30,095 bases of DNA from NCBI GenBank assembly GCA_045538075.1, contig JAZSQT010000155.1, positions 1 to 30,095 of the forward strand, read 5' to 3'. The translations under genes were made by a program, and so were the position numbers. The DNA comes from JAZSQT01 sp045538075. GTDB taxonomy: Bacteria > Chrysiogenota > Deferribacteres > Deferribacterales > Mucispirillaceae. The notes under the pieces were generated by a model, which did no database searches, was not told the DNA's origin, and was given only the letters and a program-made list of their open reading frames with translations. Positions 16,760 through 23,615 of this stretch are shown in pieces; the stretch's first letter is position 1, and the number at the start of each line of letters is the position of its first letter.

Positions 16760-17176
16760 ATGAGTTGTAAAACTGTTTGCCGTTTGTGCCGTTCGTTGGT
16801 ACTAAGCGAATCCGTTTTGTTTGACCCTACAACAAACTCTTTAGATATTACTTTACCAGATACAACTACAACTACTGGTGTTGGATATTTAAACGGTTGT
16901 AAGGTTTGTATCGTAGTTGCTCAATCAATACCAGATTCAACTACAATTAATGCACTTGTTAATATTGTTATTGGTGGAACTCGTTTTCCTTTAGTTCAAT
17001 GTAATTGTTCACAAGTTACTGCTTGTCAAATTAAGTCTCGTACTAGATATGCTACTAGAGTTGTTACTGACACTGTTAGTGGTTCATTTAGATTGCTTTC
17101 TAATTTATGTTGCACTAAACCAGATAACTTAAGAGCATTACCTATTACACCAACTACTGATGGAGGAGGAGCATAA
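16760..17176 (+). CDS. Cysteine-rich conserved gut-phage protein, 138 aa
   Basis: Cysteines cluster in pairs: C3, C7 and C10 (MSCKTVCRLCRS), GCKVC in the middle, CNCSQVTAC near residue 80 and LCC near 116. Between them the chain alternates beta-like strands (CIVVAQSIPDSTTINALVNI, RTRYATRVVTDTVSGSFRLL). I recall this family, with the sequence pattern 'CIVVAQxIPxxxTxxAxVxITI' and 'TRTRYxTRVV', next to the glycine-rich protein in gut phages. There is no zinc-finger spacing that I can name with confidence. A small structural protein stabilised by metal or disulphides is plausible. The stop overlaps the next start (TAATG at 17174-17178). Confidence 0.75.
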   Translation: MSCKTVCRLCRSLVLSESVLFDPTTNSLDITLPDTTTTTGVGYLNGCKVCIVVAQSIPDSTTINALVNIVIGGTRFPLVQCNCSQVTACQIKSRTRYATRVVTDTVSGSFRLLSNLCCTKPDNLRALPITPTTDGGGA

Positions 17177-17778
17177 TGAATTATTTAATGAAAAGACATA
17201 TGATGATGTCAAAACGTGATGAAAGAAGCGATTATGGTTCTAGAGAAGAATATAGAGACCATAGAGGAAGTGATTACGCTAGAGGATATGACTCTCGTGG
17301 TGGAGATTACCGAGGAAGTGATTATAGAGGCTACGATTCAAGAGATTATAGAGATTATCGTTCTAGTGATATGATGGATAAAAATTATTATGGTTCAGAA
17401 CGTGATATGCGTAGTGATTATAACTACTATGGTGGTAGAGATGGACACTCAATGGAAGAGTTAAAACGTATGTACCACAAAGACTTAGAAAAATGGACTA
17501 AGAAACTTAAAGAAAAAGATAGATTTAACTTACCTAAAGAAGAAGTTTTAAAGAAAGCTAAAAATATGGGTGTTTCATTTATGGTATACACTGAAGAAGA
17601 ATTTTATGCTATCTATCTATTAATGATTAAGTTATTCAAGTCTGTTGCTAATGAACCTCATACTTATCTTGCTATGGCTAAGGCTATCTTAGAAGAACCA
17701 GACTCAATGATTTCTCCAGAAGAAAAAATCCAAGTTATGTTATACGAAATTGCTATGGGTGGAAAACAAAGTTTTTAA
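17176..17778 (+). CDS. R/D/Y-rich disordered protein with a conserved helical C-terminus, 200 aa
   Basis: Residues 14-90 are a low-complexity tract dominated by Arg, Asp, Tyr, Gly and Ser (RGSDYRGYDSRDYRDYRSSD). Residues 94-200 are an ordered helical domain: MEELKRMYHKDLEKWTKKL, PKEEVLKKAKNMGVSF, then FYAIYLLMIKLFKSV and ILEEPDSMISPEEKIQVML. I recall gut-phage proteins with the same design, an Arg/Asp/Tyr tract and a C-terminal 'KxMGIxFxxYxExE' segment, in the same gene neighbourhood. The function is unknown to me. Such tracts often drive self-association or nucleic-acid contact. It is co-translated with the cysteine-rich protein before it and followed after 19 bases by the broken protease-like gene. 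Confidence 0.75.
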   Translation: MNYLMKRHMMMSKRDERSDYGSREEYRDHRGSDYARGYDSRGGDYRGSDYRGYDSRDYRDYRSSDMMDKNYYGSERDMRSDYNYYGGRDGHSMEELKRMYHKDLEKWTKKLKEKDRFNLPKEEVLKKAKNMGVSFMVYTEEEFYAIYLLMIKLFKSVANEPHTYLAMAKAILEEPDSMISPEEKIQVMLYEIAMGGKQSF

Positions 17779-17797
17779 TTAAAGAAGGTGATAAAAA

Positions 17798-18171
17798 ATG
17801 GCAGGGTATAAATTTTTAAATTTAAATCCTCTTGGTTAGGCAACATAGAATTAGACTGTGTCTGTCGTGCCATTACTAATGCGACTAAATTAGATTACTA
17901 TGATGTAGAAAGAAAATTGAAAGAAGTGGCAAGTCTTTTTGATTGCGAATATTTATGTGTGTGTTGTTATAAGTTTCTACTAGATTATGTATTTGGTTTT
18001 ACTCGCATAGAAGAATATCAAGGTAAGACAATTAAAGAATTTTTGGATAAACACCCTTATGGTACTTTTTTAATTAGAGTTGATGGTCACCTAACAATGG
18101 CTAGAGATTCTATATGTTATGACACTTGGGATTGTACTGATTGTATTGTTGATATTGTTTGGAAATGTTAA
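17798..18171 (+). pseudogene. Papain-like/C39-like cysteine-protease-fold protein interrupted by a frameshift
   Basis: ATG 17798 has a fine ribosome site (GAAGGTG) and reads MAGYKFLNLNPLG before TAG at 17837. The rest of the protein continues in the -1 frame, open from 17812 to the TAA at 18169-18171: ELDCVCRAITNATKLDYY, YGTFLIRVDGHLTMA, YDTWDCTDCIVDI. Removing five bases (TTAGG, 17836-17840, a near-copy of the preceding TTGG) joins the parts as NPLGNIELDCVCRAI. That matches a gut-phage family I recall with NPxG, then DCVxRAI (nucleophile Cys), GHL (His) and YDxWD (Asp), giving 122 residues. So a small insertion broke the gene, or the assembly has an error, or ribosomes shift -1 at TTTAAAT (17815-17821 or 17821-17827). 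The protein is unusually rich in Cys. Confidence 0.65.
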
Positions 18172-18179
18172 TATATATA

Positions 18180-18213
18180 GACACAAGTAGTTTTTTGATT
18201 ACTTGTGTTTTTT
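18180..18213 (+). terminator. Rho-independent terminator closing the cassette
   Basis: ACACAAGTA (18181-18189) and TACTTGTGT (18200-18208) form a perfect nine-base stem with a ten-base loop, followed by T to 18213. It ends the transcript of the cassette just before a strong promoter. Confidence 0.9.
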
Positions 18214-18216
18214 CTC

Positions 18217-18245
18217 TTGACATATTTATTACTTTGATATATAAT
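18217..18245 (+). promoter_or_regulatory. Consensus sigma-70-type promoter
   Basis: TTGACA (18217-18222), a 17-base spacer and TATAAT (18240-18245) match the housekeeping consensus exactly. Transcription should start near 18252, giving a leader of about 95 bases before the gene at 18347. In the leader TGTGAGA (18262-18268) can pair with TCTCACA (18310-18316), a modest stem-loop ahead of the ribosome site. Confidence 0.9.
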
Positions 18246-18346
18246 AAAGGCGAAAACTTGTTGTGAGAGCGTTTGAAATAAAATAGTAAGGTATTTATTC
18301 ATCTCATCTTCTCACACGATTAATTTTTAAGAAAGGAATTGAGTAT

Positions 18347-18640
18347 ATGAAGTTAATGTTGAATAAAAACCATTTTACAAATCCTAATTATCAAAAAATA
18401 CCAACTTATAACGCTAACAACGTTTTAAAACCTCGTGATATTTTAGAATTTGAATTATATGATGAAGATACTAAACAAGTATTTACTATTAAAACCTTAC
18501 TAGAGTCTTACGAACAACGTATAGAGCAACTTACTGAAGAAAACAAAAACTTAAGACAAGACTTAGAAAATAAGACTAACCGATTATTAGAAATCATAAA
18601 CGCTTTAAAAGAAGAAACACGAGAAGGAGGAATTTTATAA
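18347..18640 (+). CDS. Small coiled-coil protein, 97 aa
   Basis: The first 45 residues form a short polar domain (NANNVLKPRDILEFELYDED), and residues about 48-90 are a strong coiled coil (LLESYEQRIEQLTEENKNLR). There is no membrane segment. It is the first gene after the consensus promoter at 18217 and is followed after one base by a membrane-anchored coiled-coil protein, so the two may pair. I do not recognise a family. The ribosome binding site is AAGAAAGGAA at 18329-18338. Confidence 0.7.
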   Translation: MKLMLNKNHFTNPNYQKIPTYNANNVLKPRDILEFELYDEDTKQVFTIKTLLESYEQRIEQLTEENKNLRQDLENKTNRLLEIINALKEETREGGIL

Positions 18641-18641
18641 T

Positions 18642-19169
18642 ATGATTAAGGATTTATATACAACATTTATTGAGTGGAGTAGGGAAGTAGGAATTACTGA
18701 GATTTTAAAATACATTATTGTAGCATTTAATGCCATTTTTGTTCCTTTAGCAATGAAATGGATTAAGAACGCTAAAGTTAAGGCTATTGACGCAGTTGCT
18801 AAAAACAAGACTATTACTAAGGCATTTAACGAAAACCAAGAAAAAACTGATAAAGAAATTGCAGAACTTAAATCTTTAGTAGTTGAATTAAAAGAACAAA
18901 ATAAAGAATATGCAAATACTCTTGAAAAGTTAGGTGGTATTATTGCCTTACTAATTCAAAATGCTAAGACTAATGGAAATGCAAAAGAATACGCATTAAA
19001 GTTATTTAATATACCTACTGAAGTTAAACCTACAAATATTGCACAAACTGATGTAGTTGAAGAAATCAAGAAAGAAGTAGAAAAGGCAGTTCACGAACAA
19101 GCAACTAAAGAAGAAAAAGGTCAATACGACAACTTAGTTGATGAACTTGTAAATAATTATGGAAAATAA
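18642..19169 (+). CDS. Single-pass membrane protein with coiled coil, 175 aa
   Basis: An amphipathic N-terminus leads into one hydrophobic helix at about residues 20-41 (ILKYIIVAFNAIFVPLAMKW), followed by a basic stretch, an extended coiled coil (residues 60-105, DKEIAELKSLVVELKEQNKE) and a charged tail (VVEEIKKEVEKAVHEQATKE). Size and topology would allow a holin of the long single-helix class, but no diagnostic motif is seen and no endolysin gene is nearby. It overlaps the next gene by 11 bases and sits in a three-gene operon with its own strong promoter, which argues for a stand-alone function in the membrane. Confidence 0.7.
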   Translation: MIKDLYTTFIEWSREVGITEILKYIIVAFNAIFVPLAMKWIKNAKVKAIDAVAKNKTITKAFNENQEKTDKEIAELKSLVVELKEQNKEYANTLEKLGGIIALLIQNAKTNGNAKEYALKLFNIPTEVKPTNIAQTDVVEEIKKEVEKAVHEQATKEEKGQYDNLVDELVNNYGK

Positions 19170-19632
19170 TAAAACTTTTAATAAGAAGAAATTAACTTAT
19201 CTTCTTGCTAGTATAGTTATTACTTACATTGTACCTTTAATCATTGTGTTATGGAAGTTTGATATTTTCAAGTCAACAGTGCCTAACGCTAAAAAGTTCA
19301 CTATCTTAGGTTTATTCTTTATAGTTGTATTAGCATTTAAGTTTAGTTCACAATTAAAGGACTTTATGAATAATACTGTACGAAACGTTAAAATAAAAAA
19401 GGCATTTACTTTTTGTAAAAATGCCCTATGGTGCGTATTACTTATATTTATTCTTGAATGTGCTAAAGACCAAATCATTAATCTTGAAATTGTAGTTATT
19501 GTTATAGTTGCTTGCTTTACTATCGGTAATTTCTTCTATCAAGATTATAAAGAAGAACTCAAAAAAGAAGATAAGTATATTCAAAAACAAGATATGCTTA
19601 AAACTCTTAAAGAGTATGAAGAATCTAAATAA
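19159..19632 (+). CDS. Four-helix membrane protein, 157 aa
   Basis: Hydrophobic segments lie at about residues 12-33, 45-62, 87-103 and 109-127, with basic loops on the predicted cytoplasmic side (NTVRNVKIKKAF) and a charged C-terminus (YKEELKKEDKYIQKQDMLKT). I recognise no family. The start is inside the end of the preceding gene, so the two membrane proteins are translationally coupled and probably work together. It is the last plus-strand gene before the convergent minus-strand operon. Options include holin/antiholin, superinfection exclusion or a channel; the sequence does not decide. Confidence 0.7.
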   Translation: MENNKTFNKKKLTYLLASIVITYIVPLIIVLWKFDIFKSTVPNAKKFTILGLFFIVVLAFKFSSQLKDFMNNTVRNVKIKKAFTFCKNALWCVLLIFILECAKDQIINLEIVVIVIVACFTIGNFFYQDYKEELKKEDKYIQKQDMLKTLKEYEESK

Positions 19633-19686
19633 AAAAGGGCTGGTATTTACCTTGGTCCACCAACAAAGATAAAAAGTATCTTAAAT

Positions 19687-19722
19687 TAAAAAAGGGCTAG
19701 TTTTTTAGCCCTCTTTTTTTTG
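19687..19722. terminator. Bidirectional terminator between convergent operons
   Basis: AGGGCTA (19693-19699) and TAGCCCT (19706-19712) form the stem, with A-rich sequence on the left and T-rich on the right, so it works on both strands. The left arm holds the stop codon (19697-19699) of the minus-strand gene. A near-copy of the left arm with its A-run (TAAAAAAGGGCTGGT, 19630-19644) occurs 57 bases earlier, overlapping the stop of the plus-strand gene. Confidence 0.8.
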
Positions 19723-20710
19723 ACCAATCATTAAATAAAGTTAACCAATAAATCTTAACATATAGTAAGTCTAGATATACTTGCTCTACATATACTGGTG
19801 CAAATATATAACCATTGATAAAGTTTGTTAATAGGCTTAAGCACTTAACTAGAATAGGAAATATAGATAACCAAGATAATTCTTGAATATCAAGTGTAAA
19901 TGTAAGTAGAGTAGTAGTAATACTTAGTGTTAATAATATTCTAGGTAATAGACCATTTACTAATACTAAACTTGCCTTATTAGGTAATCCATCATCTACA
20001 TTACTTGTTGTACCTACATTGATAAATTTTCTTGTTATTCTAGTATATTTAACTACTAACTTGTCAATATTCAAATCTATGTATAGTGCATTTAATTTAA
20101 GTATACACAACACTTTCTTTTGTACTATTGAACTACAACCTTTAACTGCTTTTAGTGTATGTATATAATATTGCTCAAAATATTCTTCATCAGTTTCATA
20201 GTTTTGTCGCATTTCCTTTTCAAGTAAGTTATTTTTACTCTTAAATTCTACATACTCTATCTCGTGGTTAGTAGTCATCATTTTTTCTATTCTACTTAAC
20301 TTTTTTTCTAGTTGTTGCTTATATGCTTTTGTCTTTCTTCCTCTATTTACTTCTTCTAAAAAGTCATCTATGTCTGTATTTTGTATATTAGGTGTGACTT
20401 TTGCTATTGCATTATTTGCTTCTTTAAATTTACCTTCTTTGTCTTTATCTCTTATTGAGTTTGCTTTCATTATTGTAGAAGCTATTGCTATTAAAAATCC
20501 ACTTGCTGATACTAATACTATATTAAACCAGTAATTAGATGTTGTAAAGACTTCCCAATTAAATCCAGACTTTATTAGTTCAGTTAACCCTACTAATATA
20601 AACGTTAATATTATTATGATTATAAAGGGGAGATTACGAAATGTAATCCTTGCCCCTTTTTTTATTATTTGATTTGTTTTCTCTACGTTATTTGTAGAAT
20701 TATTCATCAT
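19697..20710 (-). CDS. Large membrane protein of unknown function, 337 aa
   Basis: Two helices near the N-terminus (about residues 28-48 and 61-82), a long soluble middle of about 160 residues that is largely helical and charged (KKLSRIEKMMTTNHEIEYVE), and two more helices near the C-terminus (about 255-280 and 283-305). No motif for transport, nuclease or signalling was found. It is the last gene of the early minus-strand operon and its start overlaps the stop of the gene before it, with no clear ribosome site of its own, so translation is probably coupled. Its stop codon lies within the bidirectional terminator stem. Confidence 0.7.
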   Translation of the reverse strand: MMNNSTNNVEKTNQIIKKGARITFRNLPFIIIIILTFILVGLTELIKSGFNWEVFTTSNYWFNIVLVSASGFLIAIASTIMKANSIRDKDKEGKFKEANNAIAKVTPNIQNTDIDDFLEEVNRGRKTKAYKQQLEKKLSRIEKMMTTNHEIEYVEFKSKNNLLEKEMRQNYETDEEYFEQYYIHTLKAVKGCSSIVQKKVLCILKLNALYIDLNIDKLVVKYTRITRKFINVGTTSNVDDGLPNKASLVLVNGLLPRILLTLSITTTLLTFTLDIQELSWLSIFPILVKCLSLLTNFINGYIFAPVYVEQVYLDLLYVKIYWLTLFNDWSKKRGLKN

Positions 20711-21134
20711 TATCAGTTAATATTTTCGCAATTTCACAATAATTTAACGTTTTTTCTAATGGATATGCCTTACCATCAATAATAGTTTCTGTAAAGTATT
20801 CATTATATACTCTTTCATAATTTGATAGTTTGTTTTCCATCTTTCTTAGTTTTTCTTCGTATGCTTCTCTTGAGAATCCATTTTTACCTGCGTTTTCTAA
20901 CTTTTCAGTTGCATATTTTACTAATAATTCATCATCTGCGTGGTTTTCTGCTAGTTCTTTTAAGGCTAATAATTGTGGTTCTACTTCAGTTGCATAATGC
21001 TTTCTATAATTACTAATTTGCCCTTTTAAGTATTCAATTAATTCAATAATGTCTGTCTTGAACTTTAAGTAATTATCTGCTACTTCTTGTTCAACACCAA
21101 ATTCTAATTCAACTAAATTTTCTACATTTTCCAT
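20700..21134 (-). CDS. Helical acidic protein of unknown function, 144 aa
   Basis: Nearly the whole chain is charged and helical, with heptad-like stretches (TDIIELIEYLKGQISNYRKH, EEKLRKMENKLSNYERVYNE). There are no membrane segments and no catalytic motif. The gene follows the zinc-ribbon gene after 17 bases with a GAGGTAAG site and overlaps the large membrane protein gene downstream. Its acidic, coiled-coil character would fit a partner of that membrane protein, whose cytoplasmic middle is also helical, but this is inference from position only. Confidence 0.7.
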   Translation of the reverse strand: MENVENLVELEFGVEQEVADNYLKFKTDIIELIEYLKGQISNYRKHYATEVEPQLLALKELAENHADDELLVKYATEKLENAGKNGFSREAYEEKLRKMENKLSNYERVYNEYFTETIIDGKAYPLEKTLNYCEIAKILTDNDE

Positions 21135-21151
21135 TCTAACTTACCTCTTTC

Positions 21152-21364
21152 TTATTGTAATACATCATTTTGAATTTTGCCAACTTTACCATCATAAACA
21201 AACGGTTTATTTTGTTGTGGGTTAGGTTTATTTGATTTTGCAATACATTGATTACATCTTCCTTTTCCATAAGGTCCAATTACGATTTCTCCCTCTTTGC
21301 CACATTCACAACAAATTAACATTGGATTTTTGCTTGTGTCAAATAATTTTTGTTTCTTAGCCAT
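21152..21364 (-). CDS. Small zinc-ribbon protein, 70 aa
   Basis: Two CxxC pairs (C18-C21 in CCEC, C37-C40 in CNQC) separated by 15 residues form a classic zinc ribbon (ICCECGKEGEIVIGPYGKGR). The remaining chain is basic and probably flexible. Such proteins in early phage operons often bind nucleic acid or host RNA polymerase, but the sequence alone does not show the target. The strong site AGGAGG lies nine bases before the start. Neighbours are small unknown genes in the same operon. Confidence 0.75.
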   Translation of the reverse strand: MAKKQKLFDTSKNPMLICCECGKEGEIVIGPYGKGRCNQCIAKSNKPNPQQNKPFVYDGKVGKIQNDVLQ

Positions 21365-21382
21365 TCTACTTTTCCTCCTTTC

Positions 21383-21637
21383 CTAATCTTTTGCTACTTC
21401 CATTGATGTGATTAATCTTGCTACACCCGTACCATACCAATCTTCCGACATTTCTTCTAATACATCTTGCATTTTCTTTGCAGTTTCTTTAGTTGGAAAT
21501 GCCATTGCGTTCTCTATATAACAAGTTGTATGTATTTTACTATTACAACTTATATCAAATAAATAATCTATTCCATCTGGTGTATTTCTAAATACTACCC
21601 ATTTTTCTTTTAAATTTGTTGGATTTCTTTCTTCCAT
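21383..21637 (-). CDS. Small phage protein of unknown function, 84 aa
   Basis: Compact soluble protein: KEKWVVFRNTPDGIDYLFDI, then FPTKETAKKMQDVLEEMSED. The layout (strands carrying a short substrate-like loop, then a helix with KETAKKMxDVLEEM) is like small conserved phage proteins whose function is not known to me. It starts one base after the stop of the upstream gene, with GGTGG inside that gene's end as the ribosome site. Confidence 0.7.
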   Translation of the reverse strand: MEERNPTNLKEKWVVFRNTPDGIDYLFDISCNSKIHTTCYIENAMAFPTKETAKKMQDVLEEMSEDWYGTGVARLITSMEVAKD

Positions 21638-21638
21638 T

Positions 21639-21962
21639 TTACGATACCACCTTTATTACTTCTTCTATTGGATATATTACACAATCTTCAGTTAGTAAGA
21701 CTTTTTCTAATACTTTAAATAACTCTTCAAAGTTTCTACTCTCACTTCCATCTACACACCATAAGATTCCTTTATATCCTTCTAACTTTAATTCTCTTTT
21801 AGGTTTTTCTATTTTTTCATTATACATATACAATAAGTATTCATCTCTTCCTTCACTTGAAAACCTTACATCTCTTACCCATTGTATGCTTTCTACACCT
21901 AAATCTTTTAATGCACTTAACATTCTCTTCGCTAATGCACTCTTAAATTTGTTCATTCCCAT
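21639..21962 (-). CDS. Small phage protein of unknown function, 107 aa
   Basis: Mixed helical and strand protein beginning with a basic helix (NKFKSALAKRMLSALKDLGV) and later KRELKLEGYKGILWCVDGSE. No domain is recognised. A second possible start two codons in is equally likely (MGMNK). The gene has its own strong site (AGGAGAT) and is preceded by a 75-base gap with a perfect hairpin, so it may be a separate translation unit within the operon. Confidence 0.7.
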   Translation of the reverse strand: MGMNKFKSALAKRMLSALKDLGVESIQWVRDVRFSSEGRDEYLLYMYNEKIEKPKRELKLEGYKGILWCVDGSESRNFEELFKVLEKVLLTEDCVIYPIEEVIKVVS

Positions 21963-21990
21963 ATTTATCTCCTATTTTCTATTTTGAGCC

Positions 21991-22019
21991 TTAAAAACGT
22001 ACCAAATTTGCGTTTTTAA
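21991..22019 (-). terminator. Nine-base hairpin between SSB and the downstream small genes
   Basis: TTAAAAACG (21991-21999) and CGTTTTTAA (22011-22019) are perfectly complementary with an 11-base loop. On the minus strand the stem is followed by GGCTC, not a T-run, so termination would be partial at most. An RNA processing or stability element is an alternative. The 75-base gap shows no consensus promoter. Confidence 0.4.
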
Positions 22020-22037
22020 ACAAAACTTGATAAGTTA

Positions 22038-22364
22038 CTAAGACCCCTTGTTTTCATTCAAAATAAAGTCTATTTCTCGAACCGTTACTTCTGTAAAGTA
22101 TTTTCTTCCATTTTCAGTTTTTATTTCGTTTATATTTAATTCTCCAACAACACCTACCATATTGCCTTTCTTCTTATAACCACATAAAACTTCTGCGGTT
22201 TTTCCAAATGCTATGCAAGGTATAAAATCTGTGTCTTGTTCTAGGTTTTGTGTTGCTCTTGCTCTTTTTACTGCTATTGTAAACGGACAATATTTTGCTC
22301 CTTTTTGCCCTTCTTTTAATACTAAATCTGTACTTATTCTTCCTATTAATTGTACACTATTCAT
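22038..22364 (-). CDS. ssb: Single-stranded DNA-binding protein
   Basis: The first residues MNSVQLIGRIS and the later segments CPFTIAVKRA, DFIPCIAFGK, VVGELNINEI and YFTEVTVREIDFI fit the OB-fold SSB family along its full length. The protein ends at residue 108 with NENKGS, so it has the fold but no long linker and no acidic tip (the DDxxPF end by which bacterial SSB recruits other proteins). It would coat single-stranded DNA in replication and recombination, beside the nucleases and RecT in the same operon. The start overlaps the stop of the upstream membrane-protein gene by eight bases, with GAGGAGAT as ribosome site. Confidence 0.93.
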   Translation of the reverse strand: MNSVQLIGRISTDLVLKEGQKGAKYCPFTIAVKRARATQNLEQDTDFIPCIAFGKTAEVLCGYKKKGNMVGVVGELNINEIKTENGRKYFTEVTVREIDFILNENKGS

Positions 22365-22629
22365 CTTCTATCTCCTCTATTGAAATCACATCATAGCTAG
22401 GATATTCTCTTTGAAATTTAAGTCTTGCTTTTAAAGGACTTTGAGCTTTCATTATGATTTCGCGCTTACAATAAAATTCATATTTTATTAAATAATATTT
22501 TTTCTTTGGTTTACCATCTTTGCATATATTTATTATTCCAATTACTATACCAAAAATTAAAAATGTTGCACAAAAAGCAAATAATATAATTAACATAAAC
22601 CAAAATATATCCCATAACACATCGTTCAT
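22357..22629 (-). CDS. Single-pass membrane protein with a basic cytoplasmic domain, 90 aa
   Basis: A strong hydrophobic segment spans residues 8-34 (WFMLIILFAFCATFLIFGIV), followed by KDGKPKKKYYLIKYEFYCKR and an alpha/beta tail (SPLKARLKFQREYPSYDVIS) that resembles the small domains which follow 'MxAxSPxxAxxxF' in phage proteins. It starts on the stop of the lipoprotein gene (TAATG) and overlaps ssb downstream. A membrane location next to a lipoprotein hints at a pair acting at the envelope, for example in exclusion of other phages, but no motif supports this directly. Confidence 0.7.
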   Translation of the reverse strand: MNDVLWDIFWFMLIILFAFCATFLIFGIVIGIINICKDGKPKKKYYLIKYEFYCKREIIMKAQSPLKARLKFQREYPSYDVISIEEIEDE

Positions 22630-22919
22630 TATTCCACCTCTGGTAATTCACCACTGTATAGAATACAATTGTGAATACTTGTTAAAATAACAGTTCCATC
22701 ATAAAGTAATAATTGGATTTGTTCACCTTCGTAATCATTCCATTGTTTTACGCTAACGTGTACCCATTCATCTTTAATTTTTACATAAGCATCTTCGTAA
22801 GTCATAGTAAAATCAAATGTTGTTTTATTACCATAACAACCATCACAGTCTGTGCAATTACAACCACTAACTGTAAAACACATAACTAACATTAAAAATA
22901 TAACTATAATTTTTCTCAT
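22629..22919 (-). CDS. Phage lipoprotein with a small beta domain, 96 aa
   Basis: A clear lipoprotein signal is present: a basic MRKI start, a hydrophobic core (VIFLMLVMCFTVSG) and lipobox VSGC with Cys20 as the lipidated residue. More cysteines follow (CNCTDCDGC). Residues about 38-92 form a beta domain: MTYEDAYVKIKDEWVHVSVK, then WNDYEGEQIQLLLYDGTVIL. I recall gut-phage proteins with the same 'sWxDYEGdQIQv' core, ending with a short strand about L-IxSxNxxL. The mature protein would sit on the outer face of the cell membrane. In other phages such early lipoproteins block superinfection. It has a good AAGGAG site and is coupled to the membrane protein gene that follows. Confidence 0.8.
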   Translation of the reverse strand: MRKIIVIFLMLVMCFTVSGCNCTDCDGCYGNKTTFDFTMTYEDAYVKIKDEWVHVSVKQWNDYEGEQIQLLLYDGTVILTSIHNCILYSGELPEVE

Positions 22920-22931
22920 TATTTTTTCTCC

Positions 22932-23615
22932 TTATATCAACTTCAGTTCTATTAATTTCTTAGGACTTATATCACTAAGTGGTATTCTTTTATTTTCGAA
23001 ACATTCATCTCGGTAAGATAGACAATAATCTTTATACCAATCTATCATACCATAGTCTATTTCAAGTTCTTTTTCTTGTATATCTACTTTTTCTATATTA
23101 AATGGCTTTTTATCTTTTATACTTTGCTCTATATCTTCGGGAAAGAATACATACACCATTAATACATTTCTCGCTTGCTTTTGACAACCATAATATAGTG
23201 CTTGCCATTCTTCACCTATGTTGCCTTTTTCTATTATCCATTTTTTGTCTTTAAGTGATTTGCCCTTTACTTCTACAATTAATTGATAATCGTTTCCATC
23301 TATGTCTATTACTCCACCAAAGTTTTTATCTTCTTTAAACATATCATAGTTTTCACCTTCAGTAGTATGGTATCTCCATTTTATTGATGGATATTTTTTG
23401 CATAAATAATTATGTGCGATTTTTTCTGCTATATTTCCTCTTAACTTGTAATATGGGTCTATTTGCTCTTTAATGTTAAGGAACATATTTACTAAACAAT
23501 CACCTTTAGTTCTAAAACCATCTTTTCCACTTAGTTCAGAAAACCTATGACCAGTAATTTTCTTTAGTTTTAATTCTTCTTTATCAAATATTAAATATTC
23601 ATTAGTTTTTATCAT
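22932..23615 (-). CDS. PD-(D/E)XK nuclease, probable recombination exonuclease, 227 aa
   Basis: Core motifs of the RecB/lambda-exonuclease/Cas4-like superfamily are visible in order: RGNIAEKIA with Glu64, GGVIDIDG with Asp104, LIVEVKGKS with Glu115 and Lys117, and EWQALYYG with the QxxxY motif at Gln138. The usual role is resection of DNA ends to make 3' tails for an annealing protein, and a RecT gene sits in the same region, so the pair probably performs single-strand annealing. Residues before 50 and after 165 are less conserved. The start lies inside the end of the previous gene, in a different frame, so expression is coupled. Confidence 0.85.
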   Translation of the reverse strand: MIKTNEYLIFDKEELKLKKITGHRFSELSGKDGFRTKGDCLVNMFLNIKEQIDPYYKLRGNIAEKIAHNYLCKKYPSIKWRYHTTEGENYDMFKEDKNFGGVIDIDGNDYQLIVEVKGKSLKDKKWIIEKGNIGEEWQALYYGCQKQARNVLMVYVFFPEDIEQSIKDKKPFNIEKVDIQEKELEIDYGMIDWYKDYCLSYRDECFENKRIPLSDISPKKLIELKLI

